Source: Tethya wilhelma (taxonomy: Eukaryota > Porifera > Demospongiae > Tethyida > Tethyidae). From it: 64,000 nt of DNA. Under the pieces are notes generated by a model. It did not search any database. It saw nothing but the letters and a program-made list of their open reading frames with translations, and was not told the DNA's origin. The stretch's first letter is position 1; every line of letters begins with the position of its first letter. Below are positions 55,316-64,000 of this stretch, in pieces. Position numbers and translations under genes: made by a program. The stretch covers positions 1,111,607 to 1,175,606 of the forward strand of contig CAXIPT010000005.1 of NCBI GenBank assembly GCA_964030475.1, written 5' to 3'.

Positions 55316-56200
55316 CCTAGTCAAATTAATGATCACCCTGATTAATGGATTTTAATATGTTGCAAATATTTTTCACCTTTTCTACTCATGGTGCAGATTT
55401 TCCTTTCCATGCAGCTCCAAACCTCCTGTAGAATCAGCAATTCATAGTGAAAGAAAGCTCTTTTATATTCAGTTTACTTTATGATGTCACAAAAGAGCAA
55501 ACCTACATTGGACATCTGTCTACACATTGTTGACCACTGGTGTAGTCAACAAGTCAACTACAGTAATTTTGTTTAGGAATGAAATGCACAAACAAGACTG
55601 TTGGCCGAACTGGCAATCTATATTGTGTGTATAAGAGAAATCACTGAAATACATTTGTGTACTGTAGCTATACACTGAAATCTATTACCAATTATCATGT
55701 TTGTCATTTGATTCCTGGTGAAAGTAAATGTCAAAGTTTAAGCAAAATTTGTCTTGATTAGTACTAATAGATTTTAGTGTGTAGCTACATGTATTTCTCT
55801 TATGCACACAATATAGATTGCCAGTTCAGCCAGCTGTCTTATAATTATGCCACATTCTCAGTAACGTCCATGGATAATGGTGAGGATGAATAAATTAACT
55901 GGTGTATTTTTATGACATACGTACGTAAATTTATCCTCATAATTATGTCCTGCACACAGCAGTCCACAGTGAGTTAGATAAACATTGATGAATTCAGTTC
56001 ATAGATAACGGTAATTACTTTACTTACATGATAACTGGTATAGGGAAACTCACTATAATATTCCCAAGAGTCATCTATGCTGATTTGGCCTAGACTCAGT
56101 CTACAGCTATATAGAGTATATCTCCACCAGCAGATGATTCAGATAATTATGCCACTCTGCAACCCAACCAGACACAAGCCTGCATGACTCTGACTGAGTA
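55316..56200. pseudogene. Scattered relics of genes M and G around receptor H
   Basis: Minus strand 55440-55390 resembles the signal exon of M (LLILQEVWS-like, frame broken). Plus 55600-55648 reads VGRTGNLYCVYKRNH and stop, the M C-terminus. Minus 55873-55795 is another decayed M tail (VTENVA, stop). Plus 55960-56195 matches the G tail exons (INIDEF; YADLA, stop; PPADDSDNYATLQP). Together they indicate that an M-G unit was duplicated here and then broken up, leaving H. Confidence 0.65.
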
Positions 56201-56551
56201 TTGTCTATGTAGGTGTATACATGAATACAAACCTGTGCACAGTATTTTTTTACATAAAAAAACATGCATGCATACTGACGTTTATGTATGTCTTGTTATG
56301 TGGTTGTTTATAAGAAATTAGCCTTACTTATATATATTATGTATATAGATTTTTGCATTTTGAATAATAATTATTGTTGTTGCAGTATAATTTTAATTAA
56401 CCTTAATTATATAGCTCATTTAGGACAGTATACATAGTATTATTTCTTTACATCCTTTCCTGTAAGCATATACAGCACATAAACACCTCAATGATTAGTG
56501 TAGTGTCTCATTAAATGTTCATCATCAAACAGGTATATACATGTGATCTTC
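56201..56551. other. No gene seen; 3' flank of gene L
   Basis: AT-rich sequence without supportable coding exon. Confidence 0.45.
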
Positions 56552-57565
56552 CTAGTTGATTGTAAACTTCTGAGGGTGGGCACGGAAGTTGCGCCCACAG
56601 CCTTGAGGGATCACTTTGAAGTGGTGCTCACCAAGAGGAACATTTTCAATTGTATAAGGACTGGAACCGGTAAGTTAAAGGGAAAGTGAGTATAATAATA
56701 CTATGTATATATATATATATATACAATATTATGCTTGATAAGTGTAACAGTGAAGGCTTACATTCAACGAATTCAGTTCTGTCCAGAGTAGCCACTGGTG
56801 AGTCCAGTTCCTTCAAACTCAAATGTCACTGTGTTTCTGTTTATAGTTCTTCCTCGATTCTGTAGCACCACGACACAGAACTCATCATCTCCATGGACCC
56901 AGATCCTGTTCCGAGCTATGGCTCTCCTCTCTCGTGGTCTAGATCGATCTCTGGCTTACAGTCCACTCTGGTATTGTCCAAATGAGTGAGGTGACACTCT
57001 ATTGAAACACCTGGTCTGTTAGTTTCAAACTCAGCATAGAGTCTGTCCACATCAAGAATAGGTGTGTTGTTGACAAAGAACACTTCCAATTCTAAGGAGA
57101 TAAAAAAAAAATTTAATCATCACTGGATAACTAGGGAACTCATATTCATCAGAAATTGAGCTGAATCTGGTCACGCCTCCCTTAATATTACTGCTAGTAG
57201 GAGACTACATACATGGTAGTTCAAACTGTGCTCCTCCTAAGATCTCCTCTGGAATGGGTTCACCTGCCACCCGACTCAACACCCTGAGGCTATGACGCCC
57301 TGGGGCAATCTGACTGAGAGCAACTTGATATGGGAACAGACCTAACGATCACATGATCACAAAACCATAGACAAAAGCATAAAGTCCTAAAGGTTCAATT
57401 GGATACATACAGGGAATAAACGTGACATACATGGTTCAGGAGATGCAAAGTCAACTGAGCATTCCAAGTTGTCAGCCACTTCAGGAGGAAGAGTGTCAAT
57501 GTCTGTACAACTGAAGGTGACTGTGTTGTCATCAATGTTACTACTGCACTCAATGGATTCTGCAC

Positions 57566-57614
<49 letters not shown>

Positions 57615-60600
57615 TGTGCGAGTGAAGTAGATGTGAAAATGGTCAGTAGTCAACAAATTGACCCATCATTGTCTTACGGTCATCGTCCTCAATAGCCACA
57701 AGAATGATGTTCTTTAGTATCTGGAGTCGACTCAGATCAAGAGGGTCTGTTCCCTGTTCGTCCATGTACCTCCAGTAAGATCAGAAATCCCTCTGTCAGC
57801 TCTGCCTCATCATCCTCTGATGGTAGGGGTAGTCTCAATGTCCTCTCCTGATGCTCATCAACAAAGTTCAGAGTAACAGTCCTTCTATCAAAGTCTCTGT
57901 CTGTAGAACAGAAAGAGAAAAGATACTAGAATAATAATAATAATTATATTATTGAGAAAATTTTTCCTATAGTGGAAATTTTTTGTAGGGATATAGGATA
58001 ATAATATTAAATCTTACTACATTAATTTGGGCACCATTTGTAAAAATTATTCAGCCATATTTTAACCGATATTAAAATTTCCCACTATAATATGGTATTC
58101 ATATTTGCTCATGATTATGGTATGAGCTCATGATTATGGTAAAAAGTACATAAAATATAGAAATAAACACACTTCAATGACTAATATTCATTGATAGTAT
58201 TTCATACTCTTAAGGACTAAAGTGACACTAAGCAGTATAGTAAGCAAAAAAAAACCCAAACAAAATAGGTATACGTGGGATGGTTGAGTTTAATGGTAGC
58301 AGCAAAGGAACAATCAAATTGCATACGTAGTGGGAGCTTGTTTCGCTGGCAAGTCAAATAACAAAGTTGTGAGTTCAATCCCACAATGGTATGTGCTGTT
58401 TCAGTCTCTTTCCCAATATAAATTTACTCAAATCTATACTATAAACTGTACCAATGAATGTATGTGCAATACATGTACATTAATACTGTAATTTGACCAA
58501 TATTCATTATTGGAAATTTTTTTGCATGAACACGTGAAAATCTATTATGAAATATTTTTAACGTGAAAAAATGCCAAACTACAGTACTAAGATGTTCTTA
58601 ACCATGGCAACGTACCCTCAGCTGGGAGTGGTAGAGATGGGAAGAGGTTATTAAGATCAACGGAGGGAAATCGTGCCTCATATTCATCATAGGTGAGTGG
58701 CACCAGTCTGAGTGTGATGTTCCTAATGATTGGACCACTGATTGAAACCACACTCCTGGCATCAGTGAGACCACCCTCAGGGATGAACACAGTCCTTGGT
58801 CTGGCAGTAGGGTCGATGGGGTCTGATATGTAGAAGTCTAACATTGTAGCTGCAACGTGCAAGATAATAGTTTTAAGCAATGAATATCATCCATATTATA
58901 ACTTGTGTGTATTCATGTGTAGCAGTATGATTGTGCATCATAGGCTATATCAAGAGAGTACCGTATAGCACAAAAATTTGGTGGATTGGTGGTTTTCCGC
59001 CAAACAGTCATTTTTGTGCATGCACATGCGGAATATGTGTATTGCTGCATGCGCAAACGCCAAAATAAAATCTGCCAATCATGAATTAAATAATCTGCCA
59101 AATTTTATTCCCGCCAATATTTTGTGCTATACGGTATTATAGGGAGAGTATGCAACAACCATACATACATACACATGTGACATTTCGACTGAATGACATC
59201 ACATTTTGCTAAGTTAAGCAAATGTGAATATCACTAAAGCAAAGACAGGTAAATAAACCAGCTAGCAAATTTAATGATATTCACATTTGACACCCACTTA
59301 ACTGTAGTATGTTGTTGGTACTCTGCATCATTGACATTTTTTACGTCAATAATTACTATGAATATTGTTTCTATCAAAACAAAATTACATAATCATTGAA
59401 AGCCTCTCTACAAAAATGGTCCCAGCTGCAGAGTTCAGATTTTTGATAGTACACAGGTACATAGAAACTACTACTGAGCATTGTGGAAATGGGTTACTAA
59501 CTGTCAACATGTTTTTTGTTTAAGCTACTGGTTGCTATGTTCATGATATTAGCACCGATGTTGGTCAACAATTTTTTAGATAAACAATATTCCTTGGAAA
59601 AAATCCTACCATACCTGATAATGAGTCCATATCCAGACCCTCAAACTCCAGTTCAAATGAGTCTGAGATGGGACTTACCCCAGGCACTATGATGGCCAGT
59701 TGTACTGCTCCTGAGATGTCAACCTGTCCTCTGTCTCTCTCATCCAACTCATCCTCGTCCACTTGAAAGAGGACCACGTAACCTTCAACACCGTCAGGTA
59801 TTCCATCGTGATACGTCTCAACATGAGTGATGCCTTGACTTGGGAGGAAAAAATCACCAGCATAGAGTAGCCCAGTACCTGCAGGCATAAGAAAAAATCA
59901 AATCAAGTTTTGCAGCCAACATTCAAGATTTACCAGGAGTTGCAGCATTAGAAGGAATGATACTGGCATTGAAGAGTTCAGCAAGGTCGGTTCCATCACT
60001 AGTGTGTTAAACATGTTAAACTCGTTGTAGGACAGGGGCAGGACTTGAATGGGGATGGCACCGTAGCTGAATTCAAACACATCCACAAAATAAGAGTTCT
60101 CAAAACCTTCACTCACAGAAGCAGCAGCAGGAGAAATGACAATATCAATACCTATGGCTTAGACAAGAAAAACCACAGGAATTCAATTAGATATCAGTAG
60201 AACTTTACACATTTGTTCAGCAGCACATCCAGTAAAAGGCATTACAGGTAGCTACATCATGGAAGCCATGTGTGTGTGTGTGTGTGTGTATGCGTGTTAC
60301 TGCATGAGCTTGTGTGGTCGAATCAGTCCTAAGAAATTGAATGAGATTTGACCTCTTTGACCTCTGATGTTCACAAAACTGATGGGGAACAAGTGAACTC
60401 CCGGACTAAAAGAGAATGGGTCAATCTCAATTCGTGTCACATCACCTGGAAATGATTTTGAATGAGTATAATATAGTCAAAAAAATTGTTTTAGGAGAAT
60501 GATTTCTCATCACTTGTTTGTTCGATATAATACACTGCACAGTGAACTCACATGGCTCTGCGGGTATCGCCCCATCCACTGTGCATGTGGCATTGAGCAC

Positions 60601-61543
60601 AGGGTCTGGGACACCTCTACAAGTCAACAAGATGGTTCTAGCATCTGGTGCAGGGAAGCAGCGCAGATCAACTTGATCTGAGGCTGAAATAGGAACCAAC
60701 ACAGGATCCATATGAAGCGTTACCGTTATGGAAGCATATTTCATGATACTGGTACACACATAAACAAAAGCATATTTTACAATAGCAATAATGGAAGCAT
60801 ATTATCATTATCTATACAAACAATGTCATGATTATAGATACTAGCAGATACACACATATAAAGTCCATTTGGTTTCAGAATGTCGATAGAATTATTTTCT
60901 TATTATCCAACCAACTTCAAATTTCAAGCACCATTGGAAAGCTGTTGTTCTCCCTGTTCTTCTGATAGCTTTTCCAACTTCCTACACCTTACCAGTAAAA
61001 ATTTAGCTATCTTGTGAATGGCCCATAAGAAAATATTGCATGAATCTCATTATTTCACTTCCTGTTGCATTCTCAAACCAGATGGACTGTAGTAGTCCCT
61101 ACCCAGGCTCTCTCCTAGCTCTGACCTTACACCCAGCCCAGGCTACACATTCAGTATCAATACCTGTGGTTGCAATCTCAATGTTACTGGGAGGACTTTC
61201 CACGATGACATCTTCAACTAGTGAGACAGCTGTGACAAACATCACATATTCAGTCCCAGGAAGAAGGCCAGTCACATTCAGCTGGGTCTCATTGCCTTCA
61301 GCGGAGGTGGCTACCACCAGACCAGTGCTGCTGTCTGAAGCAAACACATCATATCTTGACACAGATGGAGATCCCAGATCTTGTGGCACTTGCCAACGAA
61401 CAAGAGCCCATGTGGTACCCACGGAGTCGACTTGGAACAGCCGAGGCTCAGAGGGAGGTGCTACAGGAATTAAACAAAGCAGAAACTGCAACATTAATAA
61501 TTTCAAGCCATTCTTAAAGGAGTTCTTAAGTTGTTTCTAACAC

Positions 61544-61577
<34 letters not shown>

Positions 61578-63927
61578 TTACACATAACACACATGTACAC
61601 ATACACATTAATATAGTTGCATGACCAGCAATTGCAGCACTGCCCATTCCTACAGTTAACTGTTATTAAAGTTTCATTTTGTTACTGTTGTTTCCCTCCA
61701 TGAATTTGAAGCCATCAAAGAGTACAGAAATTAAAACATACCTGGTAAAGTCACTCCCTGATGACTGATTTTTGACTGGTACTGCATTTTTCACATTTAA
61801 TTCTGTCATCCCTTACCTCTTGTTCAATCAGTATGATTAACTGTGGTCATTATACCCTATTGTTAATATACATGCCCATATAGCAATTATTGGCATAAAA
61901 AGATCCAGAATAATATATAATAAAATTATGATGATCCCGCATGCAAACATTCACCAAGTAGTGAGAAAGTTATATGTGATTTTGCAATAACTTAGTGTTC
62001 AACATTCCCAAGATACATCTATAGTATTGTCATTCTGAAAAGCATGGATAGGTCGGAAAACCACAAAAAACATGTCACTTAATAGCTTTGCTATACCCAC
62101 TATTACACTTTCCAGGGATATAATCAGATTCCATTAATAGTATGGTTAATGATAAACTAGTAGTCAGTAGAGTAAACAAACTACGTTACATAATTATTGT
62201 GAATAATAATTAATATCAGCATAAACAGGTTATCTACACTAATAGTATAATGATTATATAAATTGAGTAAGCAACAGTTTAAATTATTCTGTGCTAGTGA
62301 TTTCCTTGCAGGATCGCCACTGCCATTAAATGCCAGGTCATAACACAGATACTACATGTAATTATCAGGACTTACTATAAATGATCACCGTGGATGGTGG
62401 GCTTGTTTCCACTTGTGGGAAAGGATTAAGTGTGAATGCAACACACCTTACTTCTCTGGTTATTGAAGTCCTAGCAAATGTCCTTATGGCCATAGGTGTG
62501 ATGATGAGTGATGAGAAAGAGCTTGATATATCATCCACAAAGACACCCAATGTTTCAAACGCCTCTCTAACAGAAGAGTCAAATTGTATACTATCTATTT
62601 GCCAAAATATTGATCTGGCTGAATCGACCATACAAGTGTATGTGGTGTTGGCATCAGAGTGGATACTGACTGGTACGTTGTTGGCAGGTGATAGATTGAT
62701 GAAGGCTGGATTGAGAAAAGAATTAACACAAATTTATTGTAGACTGATACTTTCACAGCATGTAAATTTAAAATACACTAGAGACATTGATAGTTCAATC
62801 AGATGGCTCAGGCTATACAGCTAGTCTTTGATAGCAATAATACAATCTTTTTTCTGAAGCACTTACAAATAGGTTCAGGAACGGTAAAAACTAGTGGCTC
62901 TTCGATAAAGCTGGTCTGATTGTCCCCTGAAACTGCAACAACCAACAGTGTGTGAGACCCTGGGTCGAACCTTGTGACATCAATATCAAAGGATAGAGCA
63001 CCTGTATCAGATCAAAACAACGACAAGATGATCAGAAGAATAAAAAAAAAAATTTTTCCACAATTTACAATTTTCATTGAGTGTGTCGTCGTAAATGCAA
63101 AACACTGCATCAGCTTCTCCATTGAAAGTCTCACACTGGACCCTCTGAGGTGACAACGGGGAAGGGGGAGAGATGGTGCACTCTATCGAGAAGTCTCCTT
63201 CAGGTAAAGAAGAAGAAAAACAGAGGGAAGAACTTAAACTTCAACATCGAGCTGAAAATTAAATACCTATTTCAGCTGGTGGACAAATCACTCCGGCACT
63301 ACGCAAAAAACATCTACCATCTTCTTCATGAGGGCATAGTGACAGAGATGCCTCAGTTCCATTGCAGCCAACCTCAAACAACCAGATTCTCCGAAAGTTA
63401 TCTCCCAGTCCAAATCCCATAACAAGTGGAGTACCTCCTATAAGAGATTAAATGTATGTAAAAGGCGTGCACTGTGCATTTCATTACTTCAGGAAGCAAA
63501 GCAATGCTCATAAGCTCCTGGGAACACTGACCTTCAACATCATACCCCAGTTGTCTGCAGACCACTGTAGCATCCTGGGCATCCCAACCATCACGACAGG
63601 CTTCTCCCCAGTAGCCATCTCGACAGAACTCCACTATACCCTCATTCTCAACAGAGCCACCAACCAGCCTCACATCATTATCAAAACACTCTGTAGGAGA
63701 ATAAAGTTTTAAAATGTACTTTTAATAATCTATAAATTAACCCTATGGCTCACCAATCTCCCTAGTACAGTTTGCTCCAGCATCATCACTGTGGCTGCAA
63801 TACTCAACAATTGTACGTCTTTGACAGTCCGAGAGACTATTTTCCCTACCGGTACACTCTACATCACTCAGCACAATTGGTGTGTTTAGATTGCTAACTG
63901 GAGGCACTAAAGCCAAGACTGTAGGTT
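56552..63927 (-). CDS. Gene L: SRCR, module, Ig, FN3, Calx-beta-like protein (5' incomplete, damaged 3' end)
   Basis: Minus-strand exons: 63927-63754 (second half of an SRCR: LSDVECTGRENSLSDC), 63690-63532 and 63437-63267 (complete SRCR: GIVEFCRDGYWGEACRDGWD, VVCRQLGYD), 63197-63069/63001-62867 (module, CIYDDTLNENC, PGSHTLLVVAV), 62705-62376 (Ig-like), 61460-61164 (FN3), 60683-60552/60445-60329 (module), 60157-59934 and 59878-59615 (Calx-beta-like), 58849-58616 and 57900-57678 (Calx-beta-like, ending VAIEDDD), 57559-57431/57341-57213 (module), 57091-56960 (half module). Degenerate exons run to a stop at 56552. Problems: one-base frame slips near 59998 and 57768, a missing GT donor at 60329, and a TAA formed across 57213/57091. 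Either the 3' part is dead or the assembly has errors. The Calx-beta/SRCR combination recalls sponge aggregation and surface proteins. Confidence 0.7.
57571..57612. repeat. (TG)n microsatellite just upstream of a gene L exon
   Basis: On the minus strand it reads CA repeats ending 11 bases before the acceptor of exon 57559-57431. A similar CA stretch precedes the same exon in K-plus. Confidence 0.95.
58320..58395. repeat. Possible tRNA-derived SINE fragment
   Basis: gtagtgggagcttgtttcgc (A-box-like region) and gttgtgagttcaatcccac (good B-box) about 35 bases apart, in a gene L intron. The cloverleaf is imperfect, so a SINE relic is more likely than a tRNA gene. Confidence 0.4.
58959..59136. 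mobile_element. 178-bp MITE with TACCGTATAGCACAAAA ends
   Basis: Left taccgtatagcacaaaaat (58959) is mirrored by attttgtgctatacggta ending at 59136. The interior is also partly palindromic (gtggattggtgg; ccgccaat). The TA at both ends could be a TA target duplication of the Tc1/mariner type. It lies in a gene L intron. Confidence 0.75.
61500..62375. other. Large gene L intron without exons
   Basis: Contains a short CA run at 61551-61576 and a relic of a MITE B end (cactgcccattcctaca at about 61639). No exon supported. Confidence 0.5.
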
Positions 63928-64000
63928 CTGCATGGAACAGTACAACATAATCAGCAATAAGTTATTAACATGCATAGTATTATGAAAACACACATCTCTC

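Overview
This is eukaryotic, animal-type DNA, most likely from a demosponge draft genome. The species is an inference, and Amphimedon-like is my best guess. Reasons: short GT-AG introns of about 50-150 bp, domain exons that are almost all in phase 1, metazoan adhesion domains (Ig, FN3, EGF, SRCR, Reeler, Calx-beta-like), a death domain, dense small inverted-repeat elements, and assembly gaps. All gene models were spliced by eye. Several close exactly in frame (396, 402, 355 and 226 residues), which supports them.

Layout. 1-4 kb: a death-domain gene (+) and a frameshifted single-pass membrane gene (-). 4-11 kb: nested foldback elements and two halves of a non-LTR retrotransposon. 11-13 kb: receptor paralog A (signal peptide, three Ig-like domains, FN3), cut off by repeats. 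14-25 kb: two inverted, apparently identical retrotransposon fragments enclose, on the minus strand, a Reeler pseudogene, receptor paralog D and a Reeler gene. 27.6-35.2 kb: two inverted copies of an EGF-repeat gene. 35.5-40.6 kb: paralogs B and C (+). 41-43 kb: mobile elements. 43.6-44.8 kb: gene fragments. 47.2-50.9 kb: a small transmembrane adaptor-like gene (M, -) head-to-head with an Ig/FN3 receptor (G, +). 51-53 kb: a degraded pseudogene. 53.8-55.3 kb: receptor H (-), a paralog of G. 56.5-64 kb: a large modular gene L (-; SRCR, Ig, FN3, Calx-beta-like).

The main biological signal is a cluster of single-pass receptors whose cytoplasmic tails carry vertebrate-type tyrosine motifs. D has TVYEDI (ITSM-type) and SAYATV (ITIM-type), G has LIYAEL, and H has VAYGPV. 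Beside G, divergently arranged, lies M: almost no ectodomain, one membrane segment, and a long tail with two YxN Grb2-type sites, an SH3-type proline motif and VAYKTV. This resembles the logic of vertebrate inhibitory receptors and LAT/PAG-like adaptors. The residues are seen in the sequence; the signalling role is inference.

A second recurring theme is a secreted module spread over two exons, with the shape C...C..DG....PC then L..G.H.L.V. In every complete pair the last cysteine codon is split T|GT by the intron. It occurs in the EGF, Reeler and L genes.

Caution: isolated single Ns sit where copies break off or switch, and inverted near-identical copies flank several of them. Part of the palindromic structure may be misassembly or unmerged haplotypes.
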